Shown in pieces: positions 24,116-35,948 of a stretch of DNA of 64,000 bases. The translations under genes were made by a program, and so were the position numbers. How positions within the stretch are numbered: the stretch's first letter is position 1; each line of letters opens with the position of its first letter. The DNA lies in contig CP137323.1 in NCBI GenBank assembly GCA_033182465.1, forward strand, positions 1,488,001-1,552,000, read 5' to 3'. The notes below the pieces were generated by a model. The model had not been told where the DNA came from. It saw nothing but the letters and a program-made list of their open reading frames with translations, and did not search any database. The DNA is from Sanghuangporus weigelae (lineage: Eukaryota; Basidiomycota; Agaricomycetes; Hymenochaetales; Hymenochaetaceae).

Positions 24116-24661
24116 AGAGATTCGGAATTTTGCTGTATTTGACGGTCCCACTTGGTCTAGGCGTAACACTGGAGTTGATATGAGTCAGCAATTCTGTAAG
24201 TTAATACATAGGAGGTGGAGGGTGGACCTGTGAGACAATTAAGAGATGGACATGGTAGCCTGGCGGAAAGCAGTGTCTCAGGCCCGCATGAAAGTATATA
24301 TGATACTAGATATCCCATGAACGAGAAGCACGCTGCCAGTGATAGAGACAGATGCCGGTGCGAAACGAGAGAGAGATAAGGGATATGAGGAGATTTGAGC
24401 TACTGAACCAAGCTGACAACATGATCCGAATACAGTACCAGAGCACAATTATGTAAGTGTTTCCCACACCATCTATCACACACTCTTTCCGAAAAAACGT
24501 CGTGTAGGACATTGTTACCGACTGTATTTGTGCTTGGTGAGAGAAGATTGTTCACGTCTTTGCAAGTATTTTCTATCATTTCATTGTATTCATCTTTTCT
24601 GCCCTTCCAGAATTTGTATTTATTGAATGATGACGAGACACTCAGAACATGACGGAAGGAC
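24116..24661 (-). repeat. Left copy of the direct repeat flanking NLR-D, with dead receptor exon 1
   Basis: This segment matches 26793-27489 in the same orientation, less about 150 nt. It holds the beginning of a C2-like exon 2 (YSKIPNLYIRV), intron 1, exon 1, the TATA-containing promoter (AGTATATATGATACTAG near 24293-24309) and upstream sequence. Exon 1 starts at 24253, but a one-base insertion turns it into ATG TCC ATC TCT TAA, so it cannot start a receptor. The rest of that receptor is gone. The inner end (about 24661) is also where NACHT homology of NLR-D stops, so the tail of NLR-D reads into this repeat. Confidence 0.8.
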
Positions 24662-26940
24662 CTCTCGCTATCCCAGCTCACACCGCAGTTGCGAAGCACA
24701 GTGTCATAGAGGTCGTCTAGACCAAAGTGAGAGAGCGATCGTGTATCCGAAACAAGGCTGTCGAGCTGATAAAATGGATTGTCGCTGGTCTTGACCATCT
24801 TCACAGCCGTGGATGCCCAAATAAATAATCCATTTGCGGCTTGGCCGAGCAGTGCCATGTTCTGCTCCCATGGCCAGCACTTTGGTATCTCTACTTGTTC
24901 ACGAACAACGTCACTCATCCCCATGCGTAGGTAAGAAAGTACATCCTCTTGGCTAGATGTTGTCGCATAATCAAGCTCCATAGACAATGCAGCTTCGGGA
25001 TTGGAAGAAAGCAGTTTGTCGATGTCCGCTTCTCGTCGACTTGTAATGAGAAACCGGAAATTATTGGGCAGCTTCGGAAATTCTTGCTGAATAAGCTTCA
25101 GCAATTCCCTCCGAGACTGGGGTGTCCCACACTCATCGAGAGCGTCTAGTACAATAAGAATTGGTCCCAACTCCGACTGCACGGTGTCATAGAGAGATTG
25201 CAGCAAGAGTTTCTTGAATTGGCGTAAGGGAGACGCGATCGTTATGGGAATTCTGTCACTGTCAAGTCCAGAAAGAAGGCCAGATGAAATGGATGAATCG
25301 AACAAGGCTAGTTGGTAGGCAATTGTCCTCATGACGGCTGAAGGGTCGCTCTTTTCCCTTTCGAAGAACAAGAAGGCTCCAAGACGAGACATATCCCGAA
25401 TCTGGTTCGCGATCGTTGTGCTGACAGTACTCTTTCCCGAGCCAGCGACGCCGTGCAACCATAGGATGTTCTGTTTCGCTCCCGAAAATGCCCACTCAAC
25501 AATTTGTCTTCTTATATCAAGACGCGTCCCGGGAAGACAGTCAAGACGATAAAATGCCACAATGGGGATGGGGTCGAGCAGACTTTCCAGTACTAACGGG
25601 ATGCGCGAGAATCACTTCCAAAAAGTCAGTGCAAAGAGATAAACTGAGCTTGTCGATCAGTTGTACCGTTCGCGCTGATACAAAGGCCGCGTGAAGACTG
25701 ACACCAGAATCAATTTCCGACTTCAGATTGACCAGTGCTTGCTCAAACTCATTTATCTTCTGGTTACCATTGCTGTCAAGCATCCGCCCTTGGAAATTTT
25801 CAGTAATAGAGAGCCACGGCGCTGCACACGAACTAACCCAAGAACCCACGACCCGTATATTTGCGAGAAAATGCAGCATTCGATTGTTTGCTTCAGGAGT
25901 CCATCTATGGGTCTTTGAAGACTCAACGCTTTGTCTCGCAATAACTGGACATCCCGCACAAAATCAAACGCATCGATCATTACGTGGACGAGATCAATAA
26001 CCTTCTGGTCTGTCTCAAAAACGTTCTGGACAGTCTGGCAGCAATTACTGACAAGGACATCATATATGATGAGACATGAACTCACTTTATATAAAGCCGA
26101 GGTCAACGACCATGCTATGGTAACAAAAGGATGTATCTGGCAAGTATCAGTCATGCCGAACGTTCCTCTTAATATGGCCGAAGACTCACTTCCCATAGAA
26201 TATCCATAAAATTTCGAAGTGCGTTCAATCTTTCTAACAGTTCCCTGACGGCCTCGTAAAGATTCCGGCGACGGTTTGAACGATGCACGCTGCAATCCGA
26301 GATGTCAACAGATACTGCGGACGTTTCTATTCGCCAATTATGGATGCCCTGAGCAGCTTCTCTGATGCTTTTATTGGCCGCGTATGTTGCATCAGTCATT
26401 GACAGACGTAGAAAAATGGAACCAGTCGGGGCTGCCATTCGGGTAGATGCACTAAGGCAAAAAGCAGCTATGAATTTTGAGCAACTGGAAGTAAATATGT
26501 ACGAGACGATGTAGCATTACCTTCGCCATCAGCGGTTTCACTCAGCAAATCGGTCACCCTCACGATCGTGACGCCGACACAAGGGTCGGGTAATAACATG
26601 GAGTTGTGTCTGACTTCAATCTCAAACACCGGAGTCCTCACAAGAAGAGCTGCGTATACTGGCTTGCATTAGATGCGTAAACATCCCAATAATACTATGG
26701 GCGCACAAATCAAATGACTCGTTCCATACAGGAGACTTATCTTTCTTGACTGTTGTCGTCCTTCTCATATCATCGTCGAGTTTGACCGTGACGTAGAGAT
26801 TCGGGATTTTGCTGTAGATTTGGCGGTCCCACTTGATCCCTTCTAGGCGTAACACTGGAGTTGATATACATGTCAGCAATTCTGTAAGTTAATGCATATG
26901 AGGTGGAGGGTGGACCTGTGAGACAATAAGAGATGGACAT
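24400..26940 (-). pseudogene. NLR-D: C2-helical-NACHT receptor, truncated, without WD40
   Basis: Exon 1 (26916-26940, MSISYCLT) and exon 2 (KIPNLYVTVKLDDD, SPVWNESFDL) encode the C2-like start. Later exons give PDPCVGVTIVRVTDLL, the helical segment GLLKQTIECC, and NACHT with Walker A GVAGSGKST (about 25440), Walker B ILIVLDALDECG (about 25150) and FRFLITSRREADID. Receptor homology ends at about 24661, just after GVSWDSE. The frame then continues for about 85 unrelated codons through the direct repeat to a stop at 24400. The winged-helix-like region, both propellers and the cap are absent. The splice joining the helical exon to the NACHT exon (about 25560-25680) could not be resolved in frame, unlike in the other copies. 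A truncated sensor-less NACHT protein might act as a regulator, but a pseudogene is the simpler reading. Confidence 0.72.
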
Positions 26941-27489
26941 GGTAGCCTGGCGGAAAGCAGTGTCTCATGCCCGCCGCCCCGTATGAAAGTATATATGATA
27001 CTAGATAAATATCCCATGAACGAGACGCACGCTGCCAGTGACAGAAAAGAGAAACAAGGGATACGAGGAGATATGAGCTACTGAGCCGAGCTGACAACAT
27101 GATCCGAAGCGCTATCAGACGGAAGCACACTTAGAAGCTAGAAGAGAATGCCAGAACTATTCAAGCAGCTTGGGTGAATGAACGTAAGTACCAAAATGAT
27201 ACGGCCAAAGGAACACGATGGGCGTAAATGCAGAACGGTGGATCGGCTAACTCGGACCAGAGTACAATTATGTAAGTGTTTCCCACTATCTCAAGTCCAC
27301 CTATCGCACTCATATCTGGTTTCTTTCCGGAACAAACGTCGTGTAGGACATTGTCACCCACTGTTTTTGTGCTTGGCGGGAGTAAACTGTTCACAGCACT
27401 TTCTATCAATTCATTGTATTCATTTTTTCTGCGTTTCCCGAATCTGTATTTACTACTGATGATGTAATACTCAGAACATGACGGAAGGA
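26793..27489 (-). repeat. Right copy of the direct repeat flanking NLR-D
   Basis: Same-orientation counterpart of 24116-24661, including exon 1 and 2 of NLR-D, its promoter and upstream sequence. It carries about 150 nt (roughly 27103-27253) absent from the left copy, including a change in the middle of an otherwise shared frame (LIESAVNSLLPPSTKTVG against IENTCKDVNNLLSPSTNTVG). It ends about 48 nt before the stop of NLR-E. The two copies are about 2.7 kb apart, which fits a tandem duplication of a C2-NACHT unit by unequal exchange. Confidence 0.78.
26990..26996 (-). promoter_or_regulatory. Candidate TATA box of NLR-D
   Basis: TATATAT/ATATATA lies 50 nt before the start codon of NLR-D. It is kept in the left copy of the repeat and matches the spacing seen for the other receptors. 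Confidence 0.5.
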
Positions 27490-27536
27490 AAGCTATCCTT
27501 AATAAAGAGAGAGAGAGAAAACAGTATGATCAGTTT

Positions 27537-30500
27537 CTAGCCTTCTGACCGGATGTTGAAGCATTCTGTCCATCGGTCCCCGAGGGCTGCGCCAGAAAAA
27601 TCAAGTTTGGTGCTAAATTCGCAGCTGAATATAGCTGTATTTCGAGGACTCCAGAGCGTCAGTCGAAGATCGGGGGGAATCCATAGGAGCAAGTGCCGTT
27701 CGGTGTCGCGTATCCACCCATCGTTGCCCAAGACCCATTCTGACCACGCGCTGCTTTCGGTTGAGAATTCGACCCCCGAAGGACGTAGAGCTTCTGCTAC
27801 ATTCCACGCTCTGATCGTTCTGTCCTCGGAACCTGAAAAGAGTCGGTGACCATCGAGACTGAAGGCAAGAGACCTGACCCCGTTCGTATGCCCTTCGAAC
27901 TTGTAGATGCACTTTCCGCTTATTATGTCCCAGATTCGTATCGTATTGTCCTTAGAACCTGAAGCGACATAGGTACCGTCGTGCGAGAAGATGACAGAAT
28001 AGACGCCTGCCTTATGGCCTCGGAATGGCCCGGCAACGACTGAACTGCTCTCTGCATCCCATATTATAACGGTTGTGTCCCATGAGCCAGATGCCATCTG
28101 TTTCCCATCGGGGGAAAAGCAAACGGAGCAGATGTCCTTTTTGTGCTTAATCAATGGCTCACGGATCGGTTCCCAAGTCTTCGTGCTCCAAATTCTGATC
28201 GTTGCATCGTCTGAACCGGACACCAGCTGTTTCAAATCTGGAGAGAAACTTAGCGAGCTGATTTCCTTACTATGAGCGCGCAGAGGACCCGCAACAAGCT
28301 CGCCCGTTGCAAAACTCCAAATTTTGATACTTTTATCCCAGGAGCCGGAAGCGATCATTTTACCGTCTGGAGACAAGGCAATGCAATAGATAACATCAGC
28401 ATGTCCTTCCAGAGGATTCATGATCATTTCTCTAGTGTCGATATTCCATATCCTGATCGTTCCATCGCTTGATCCAGATATCAGATGCGATCCATCTGAC
28501 GAAAAAAGTACACAGTGAACCCCATTCGTGTGCCCATGGAAAGGTCCAGCAACGACGTCCCCACTCTCAGAGCTCCAAACTATAAGGGAATTGTCGGAAG
28601 ATGCAGACGCGATACGACTACCATCGACTGACAAGGCTATAGATTTAACGGATCGGATGTGTCGCGTCAGAGTAGCTGAAGTACTTGTCACGGCTGTAGC
28701 GTCCCAGATCCTGACAGTCCCGCTAATGCATCCCGAAGCAACGGTATTACCGCTTGGCGAAAACGATATGGAAGTTATGTGGCCTGTATGACCCTCCAAT
28801 GGCCCAGCAATGACCTCTCCGCTTCTCGCGTCCCAGACAACCACCGTCTTATCCCAGGATCCACCAGAGACAATTCTGGTCCCGCAAGCAGAATAATGCA
28901 CAGACGTTACATCTCCTGCATGCTTTTCGAAAGTAGAAATGACCTTTCCACTTTCTACCTCCAAGATTCTTATTGATCCTTTATCAGATCCATAGGCAAG
29001 GTGTTTACCGTCCGGCGCGAAAGCGACTGAGTGGATGCAGCGACAATGATCCATGCGAATCTCGGAAATTAGCTTACCGCTCCAGGCATCCCATATAATG
29101 ACAGTACCATCTGAAGATCCTGAAGCAAGTTGCGCACCATCAGGAGAGAATGCCACAGAAAGAATGGCTCGTGTATGCCATTTTAAGGGACCTAGCATGA
29201 CTTTCCCGTTCTGAGAATCCCAAGTAATAATCGATTTGTCTTTGGATCCCGACGCAATTCTCGTTCCGTCATTCGAGAGCGTAACGGTGTGCACGCGATC
29301 AGTATGGCCCGAGAGAGGACCAACAACCAAATCGCCAGTTCGAACGTCCCAAATCCTGAGATTGCGATCGCGGCATCCAATCACAACGCGGGAGACATCA
29401 GGCCAAAAAGCAGCGGATTCGATGTGGTGTGGTTTGCAGGACAATGTAGAAACTTCTTCCCCACTGCTTACATCCCGAATTCTAACGATTCCTGCATCGG
29501 TGGCCGAGGCTAAATACTGTCCATTTGACGAGAAGGCAACAGACTCGATATCTCTTTCAGATGTCTCGAATATCTTCAGGCACGCAGTGGATTTCTTCAA
29601 TCCTTTCCGTTGTGCTCGCACAACGGAAGACATGCGTTTTGCGTAGTGGGCCGCAACGACCGAGTCAATATCCGAGAGGGGAATCATAGAAACGTAGATG
29701 TGAGCTGTGCACTGCGCCACAGGCAAGGCAAATACAGTCGCGAGTTTGCTGGCGTCCCGTAAGAACAATGCAATCTCTGTGTTGTGCAACTGCCAGTTAA
29801 TCAGCCACCTTTTCTGCGTGATGCTATTGCACTGGAAACCTACCTCAGACCATTGACTTGCATTGGAAAGAGCGTGAGGCGCAACGCGACCGAATGCTTT
29901 CACCAAGCTAAGTACTTCGAACCAGAATAAAAGGCGATGGTAGGCGAAGTCTGAGAGCTTGACAAGCAGATCTGGAGCATATGGCACATCTTGAAGATGC
30001 TGCGCCCAATAAAGGCACGCGTACTCCAGGTGTGGTAGAACACAAGTTTTGACGTGATCATCAAATGCGGGAGTGACATCGTTGTAAAGGAAAGATGTCT
30101 TGAGGTCGCTTATATTGAAGCGCAGCATGTTCTCCATAGCAATGAAACATCGGTCAACTATGAGTCGCTTTGCTTCAGAGATATCGATGAACCATGATTC
30201 TCCAGAGAGTTCTGATGACATGAGATAATCTGAAAACGACGCGTGGAATAAACGGACAGGTCCTCCCGGAGTGTAGGTGATGAGACTTCGGAGCCTCGAT
30301 AAAAGAATGAGTGAGGTTTCTTGGTGCGGAAAGCCTAGAATTCCATCGATGGCGTCGCTTGAGAGTGGTACCTTGCTAAACAGTAGAAGCGCCATGACCT
30401 TAACGAAACGTTCTCTCGAGGTTTTGTTTTGCCACCTAATTCCTGAGCTACGAAGCACCGTGGAATACAACTCGTTCAATCCAAAGTCGGAGGGCAACCT

Positions 30501-32706
30501 TGAATCCGATACTAGGCAATCGAGATCATAGAATGGATTGTCACTGTTCCTGACTATCTTCACGGCGGTGGATGCCCAAATAAATAGTCCACCTGCAGCA
30601 TTTTCAAGTAAAGACATATTCTCGTCCCATGGCCAGTCTTCAGGAATGTCCACTGTCTTTTTTATGACATCGAACATTTCGGTACGAAGATATGACAGAA
30701 CGTCCCGACGACTGTCCGGTGAGGAATAGTCGAGGTCCATCGGAATTACGTTTCCCGGATTCGACGAGAATATCCGATCGATATCCGGTTCCTGGCGGCT
30801 CGTTATGAGAAATCGGAAGTTGCTCGGTAGCTCTTTGGCCGCTCTTTGAAGGAGCTCCAAGAGAGTTCGTCGTTTATCGGGCGTTCCGCATTCATCCAGT
30901 GCGTCTAGCACGATGACAATCGGTCCGACCGTCGAGTCTGCAGCGGCAAGGAGTGGTTCTAGGATCAGCTTCTCGAATTGCTGTTTCGGCGGACCGCTCG
31001 CAGCACTGTCATTGTTGGTGTCAAGCTCCGAAAGGATGCCTTTTCTGATAGCGGGATCGAATACCGATAGCTGGTAGGCAAGTGTCCTGATCACGGATGA
31101 TGGCTCCGTTTTACCTCGTTCAAAGAAGAGGAAAGCACCGAGGCGACACATATCGCGGAAATGATTTGCGATAGTAGTACTGATGGTACTTTTTCCCGAT
31201 CCGGCGACACCGTGCAGCCAGAAGATATTCTGCCTCGACTTGGAGAAGACCCAATCGATTATCTTCCTCCTCACTTCCATGCGAGTTCCTGGAAGGCACT
31301 CTGGACGGTCCAAACAATCCGACAGGCTGGGATCGAGCTGTTGTCGCAAGTCTGGTAGTATGCGTGAGAATACAATCTCCTGGTAAACATAAACGAGGAA
31401 CACGAACAAAGTTTGTCGCCCCGTTCCGCTGCCCGTACTGAAGCAAAGGCCGTGCAAATAATAAGTCCAGAGTCAATTTGCTGCTTAAGATTGGCTAGCG
31501 TCCGTTCAAACTTGTCTATCCTGTCAGAGCTGTCGATATCAAACATTCGCCCTGAAAATAATTAAAGAATGGAAGAAGATAGATTTGGTTCGTACTCACC
31601 AATAAAACCATGATCAGTGTATTGGCGAACGAAAAGACAACATTCAATCGTCTGTTTGATAAGTCTATCAATCGGCTGCTGAAGGCTGGCAACTTTGTCT
31701 TTAAGTGTCTGGGCTTCGCAGACAAAGGAGAAAGCATCGCCTAGATTACAGACTAGAGCAATAACTTTACGGTCAGTCTCGAAAACGTTCTCGACCGCCT
31801 GGTATCAATCACAATAAGCCTCTAGCAAAATTCTGATGAGAAAGACGCGCCTTGTACAACGCAGAAGCTAATGACCATGCCACAGTGAGGTACGGATGTA
31901 TCTGGACGGCGTCAGAATCAGATCTTGCTCTGGTCAACCTTAACTCACTTCCGATAAATCATCAACGGCCCTTCGAAATACGTCCAGCCTTGATATGAGT
32001 TCCTCAATGGCTCTGTACAGGCCGTCGGAACTGCTCGACCTATCGGATATAGATTTATTTAAGTCAGAGATATCTATCGAATTCATGATTCCGCATCGCT
32101 GGATAGACTCCGCAGCCGTTTCAATGCTGATATCGGCTGCTTTCAAGGGATTGATGGATGAAAGGTGCAGCACAATGAAGCCAGCAGTGCTCGAAGGTGG
32201 CTTGAGTGACGACAAGAGTACGAAAGAAGCTGGAATAAAAGGGTGTTAATTCACTCAATAAAATTTTGGGATGAATGCTCGTTACTTACCTTCACCATTA
32301 GTACATTTCTCCAGCAAATCCACGAGCCTAATTTCGAGGATGCCGACGCAAGGGTCAGAAGACAGAGTCGAGGCGTGTTTAATCCGGATCTCGAAGATTG
32401 CAGAGTCATTTGATGAGTAGCTGTATATATTTCATCAGTTGTCTGCGGGCGTAGGAAATCTTTACCACTAACAATACGAGGCGTTTGTTCCACACAGGAT
32501 CCCTCTTCCTCTTGATCGTCTGACTTCTTTGTATAGCATCACCGAGCTTCACTTCTGCGTAAAGATCGGGTACTTTTCTATGGAAAGTATGCTTCCATTG
32601 AAGACGTTCAAGTCGTATCACTAGAAAAGGTCTACCCATCAGCTTCCTCATAACGAAATACTTCGTGACACTAACCTCGTAGACAATATTCAGTGGACTC
32701 GGGCAT
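27537..32706 (-). CDS. NLR-E: C2-helical-NACHT-WD40 STAND receptor, near intact
   Basis: Exon 1 (32676-32706) is 31 nt (MPESTEYCLR). The C2-like domain follows (KVPDLYAEVKLGD, RDPVWNKRLVL, SDPCVGILEIRLVDLLEKC). A helical domain comes next (KVASLQQPIDRLIKQTIECC, then MFDIDSSDRIDKFERTLANL). The NACHT module has Walker A GVAGSGKST (about 31200), Walker B IVIVLDALDECG (about 30910) and NFRFLITSRQEPDID. The large last exon gives 14 WD repeats (two seven-bladed propellers) and the cap DGWIRDTERHLLLWIPPDLR, with stop at 27537. A 54-nt intron near 29793-29846 is a multiple of three and open, so it could be retained harmlessly. All other junctions keep the frame, except that one donor after TTGTACAAG (about 31845) reads GC rather than GT. 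Such proteins bind a ligand through the repeats, oligomerise through NACHT and signal through the N-terminus. The ligand is unknown. Confidence 0.85.
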
Positions 32707-32755
32707 AGTACTGAGGCAATGGGTATTGCTGGGAGGACGTTACCCATATCCATCT

Positions 32756-32761
32756 CATATA
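32756..32761 (-). promoter_or_regulatory. Weak TATA-like word of NLR-E
   Basis: The minus strand reads TATATG about 50 nt before the start codon of NLR-E. It is a weak match and is listed because of the conserved spacing in NLR-A, D and F. Confidence 0.3.
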
Positions 32762-34223
32762 CATTGTCAAATTTCAAATAAACAAGCAGCATCTTGCATA
32801 AATACACGGTGAAGTGAAAAAGAACAAACAGAAGGAGGCACGGAAGACTGATGAGGAATCAGCAACTGTCAAACACAAGGTCATCTCTGCCTCGATAATC
32901 GCGAAAAGGCAGAAAGCTAAGATGCGAACAAAGGGAATGAGAGACAATGTCGCTCCCGGTAATCGTATTTCCAAACATCATGAGAATGGCGGTCGCTAGT
33001 CGAAGGAACGACGGAAGCAATTTGAATTTGAGTCTGACGCTACGCGTTCCCATTTTCTCACGCATTGACCTTTATCCTCGTCTCGTCATTCATTCCACAT
33101 CTCACTCCTTATGCATTCGCGAGTCGTGCTCTACCGGATATCGTCCTCTTGTCGAAATTAGTTTGGTCGCGTCACTCGGAAGCAGAAGCGGAGGTTCGGA
33201 ATTTGTAATAGGACTGTTCAGACCAGTTCCTGGCAATACCGTCCTTCGAGATCCCTTTGTTCTAAGTGGAGCTATTTGCAATTTGTCGCCGTGACGGAGA
33301 TGAGCACCTCCATTCATTTCTATTATCATTGCTGTATTAAGTTTTCATAACGGCAGCCAGGTGTACGCGTGTTGCTCTCAAGCGATATAGCTCTACGTTC
33401 ATCATGACCGCTGGCGAATAAGTCTGTTGTTCTTGATAATAGGACAATTCACCATCTAACCTGAGCAAACATGCTACCGCTCTCACCGTCCTGTCATTTG
33501 TATCCAGGAACGATCTGGACTGGCACATACAATGTATCCATGCAGGTCCCTTACCTCTTTTATGTATCATGGGGCCCCTCTTCACGAACGTTGTAGTTTG
33601 TTCAAAACTGAGGACGAGCTCTCAAGACATAATTCAATTGACAGAAAGCTCGACAATTACAAAAGTTTTCTTTATAACTCCAAATGCAGAACTAAGACGC
33701 CTTCAAAGCATCAGGAGCAAATGGATAAGAGGAAGCCAAGAGCTCCTCCTGGGCTTCGGTACGGGACGAAAGATAAATATCAAATACTAATGGCAACTCA
33801 TATAATCTGTGGAATGCGATCTGTTCTGCGAGAGGTGATACAAAGGGAACCTTGGCCCTACCAATCGCCACTTTATATCAAGGAACAAAGAACAACAGGT
33901 ACGAAATCATAATTATGGATGTGTTCCCTTTGTTTCCTGGATGATGTTCGGCTTAAGAAACAACACGGAAATAATTAGTTACGTGAATATTTGCCTAGCA
34001 GATGAGTAGCACTGACCGACACCGCCAGTACTATTGCTTTTATTTTCTCGGCTAAACTGAAGAACAAAAGAAGATGCCGAATGAGCATAATCTAGATCAT
34101 GATGTTGCTGTCTATCAATAAGGATTTCATTGGTGCAAATTGGGTTGCGCATGTCTATACGAATTCAAAACAGGGTCATATTTACGAGCTGTTATTATAC
34201 GCAGATAAGATAATTTGTTTGTT
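32762..34223. other. Intergenic region with no gene seen
   Basis: Upstream flank of NLR-E and left flank of the tRNA gene. Short open frames on both strands (for example 32947-33294 and 33532-33912, plus) show no domain, and the composition is ordinary. No repeat was recognised. Confidence 0.5.
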
Positions 34224-34303
34224 GGCGAGATGGCCGAGCGGTCTAAGGCGCTGGAATCAGGATCCAGTCCGAAAGGGCGTGGGTTCGAATCCCACTCTCG
34301 TCA
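34224..34303 (+). tRNA. tRNA-Leu (anticodon CAG)
   Basis: The 80-nt sequence folds as a class II tRNA. The acceptor stem is GGCGAGA with TCTCGTC (one G-U pair) and the D arm is GCCGAGCGGTCTAAGGC. The anticodon stem is CTGGA/TCCAG around the loop ATCAGGA, with CAG in the anticodon positions. A variable arm TCCGAAAGGGC and the T arm GTGGG-TTCGAAT-CCCAC follow, with discriminator A. The D-arm and T-arm sequences double as the A and B boxes of RNA polymerase III. There is no intron. It decodes CUG as leucine. The gene ends 80 nt before the start codon of the histone deacetylase. Confidence 0.96.
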
Positions 34304-34324
34304 TTACCGAACCATAGGAAAAAC

Positions 34325-34329
34325 TTTTT
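34325..34329 (+). terminator. RNA polymerase III terminator of tRNA-Leu
   Basis: A run of five T residues lies 22 nt after the discriminator base of the tRNA, at the expected distance for Pol III termination. Confidence 0.7.
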
Positions 34330-34383
34330 CTTCACCTTTATATGGAATCCAGAAACACAACGCAACGCACAACTTTGGGTGGG

Positions 34384-35948
34384 ATGCTTTCGTCTACTAT
34401 CCGAAACAAATTTGATAGGACTAGCTACGTCGTTTCTCAGGATTTAGTCCAGGTTTGTGTTATTCTTTTATTCTTTTTATCCAAATGACTTGCACAGCAC
34501 ATAGGTTTCGTCCCTTCTACCAAGTAACAAGAACCGTTCGTTCCTTGTTCATTCGCTAATCAGAAGTCTGGGACTGCTTTCAACTTCAACCTCGCCTTCA
34601 CTGGTTGAAACGTCGACATCTGAAAGATGCCGAGACGAAAGAACACGGATCCTTCAAATCATTCGACCGCGACTCGCCACTGTGCAAGAACTTTGTCTGT
34701 ATCATGATCGAGATTATGTCGACTTCGTTCTACGCGATGGCTGCGGTGATAGGAAAGGAGCTGCTTCGTGTCATGGGGAGAATGAGAAGTCTCTAGCTGA
34801 TGCTTCGTCTGAGTTTGGAATCGAGGATGTGAGTATTGACATCTTTTATGTGCATGTTTTTACTGGGTGGCTGACTCGCAATGGCACTATCTAGGACTGT
34901 CCCCCATTTCTCGGCATGGGCAAGTACGTACAGATGGTCGCTGGTGCTACTCTTAGCGCTGCGGAGTCGCTCAAATCAGGCGATACGGACGTAGCCATTG
35001 CTTGGGATGGTGGACGGTACGCTAAGTCTCTAATGGATTCTCAGCTGCTGAGGAATACTCGGGTTGATCACGTCAGTCTACAGGCATCACGCACAGAAAG
35101 GCCGTGCAGCAGGGTTTTGCTACGTGGCGGACTGCATTCTCGCCATTCTCTCGCTCAAACGTGCTCCTCCTCTTTCTGCGAATCATCCGGGAAGGAGAAA
35201 GGCGCGGGTTATGTATCTCGACTTTGACTTACATTTCTCCGACGCCGTTTCGGATTGTTTCCACAAATCTTCATCAGGGACTGGATCGGCTCAAGTATTG
35301 ACAATGTCGATTCATTACACAGCACCGGGATTCTATCCTCCCAACCCGCTCGCATCCTCACTTGATGAATCAACAGACTTTGATCCCTTCACGCTTTCAC
35401 TACCTCTTAAACAGGGAGCGTCTGCGAAGACATTCGGACGTATATGGCCTATTGTAGAGAATGTGAAAGACACGTTCGCACCGGACTATGTCGTCGTGCA
35501 GTGTGGGACGGATGGCCTGGCTGGGGATCCGCACGGGATATGGAATTGGAACACCGGCTCTGAGAAGGGAACTTTGGATTGGTGCATCAGTGAGATTGTG
35601 AATAAGTGGAACGCGAAAGTCTTGCTCTTGGGTGGAGGTGGATATAATTCGCCAAATACTGCGCGAGCATGGGCAAGCTTAACATCCGTCGTTGTGAGTT
35701 TTCCTTGTGCCATTTCATTTTTTCCTGTCTAACTCTAACTGTTTCGTTATTCTTAGCTCGGACACCATATTCCTCCCGACACGCCAATACCGGATCACTC
35801 AGCATTTCCGCTTTACGCGCCATCGTTTACGTTGGATGTTCCTGCAGGAAATATGAGAGATGAAAACTTGGAAGAATACTTTTCCGAGATTGAAACTGTG
35901 TATTCGACTGTGATCGCAAAACTTCGAGAGAGGTGTGCAGAAGAATAG
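34384..35948 (+). CDS. Class I histone deacetylase (HOS1/HDAC8-like)
   Basis: Exon 1 (ATG 34384) reads MLSSTIRNKFDRTSYVVSQD and is joined through GTTTGT...ATAG to VSSLLPSNKNRSFLVHSLIR. Then come LYHDRDYVDFVL, PPFLGMGKYVQMVAGATLSA and AIAWDGGR, with an intron leading into HHAQKGRAAGFCYVADC. The zinc-site segment is YLDFDLHFSDAV, and QCGTDGLAGD supplies the other metal Asp. GGGGYN carries the catalytic Tyr, and the stop is at 35948. These residues make it a Zn-dependent lysine deacetylase of about 400 residues, acting on histones or other nuclear proteins. Two points are odd. The usual DxDxHHGDGV appears as DFDLHFSDAV: the Zn ligands D and H are kept, but the second His and the Gly residues are replaced. 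The ASGFCY motif is AAGFCY. The gene starts close behind a tRNA gene. Confidence 0.88.

Noticed and set aside
24116-27489. Direct repeats as ends of a mobile element around NLR-D
   Set aside because: The repeats contain receptor exons and promoter, which is explained by tandem duplication. No transposase, reverse transcriptase or terminal signature was seen.
29793-29846. Continuous reading through NLR-E as a single exon
   Set aside because: NLR-F has an intron at the same place, and the 54-nt segment has GT...AG ends. It is only open because its length is a multiple of three.
33532-33912. 126-codon open frame upstream of the tRNA
   Set aside because: No recognisable features and no partner exons; I could not distinguish it from chance.
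34099-34317. Open frames overlapping 34224-34303
   Set aside because: The sequence is a complete tRNA-Leu with Pol III boxes and terminator, so coding is not supported.
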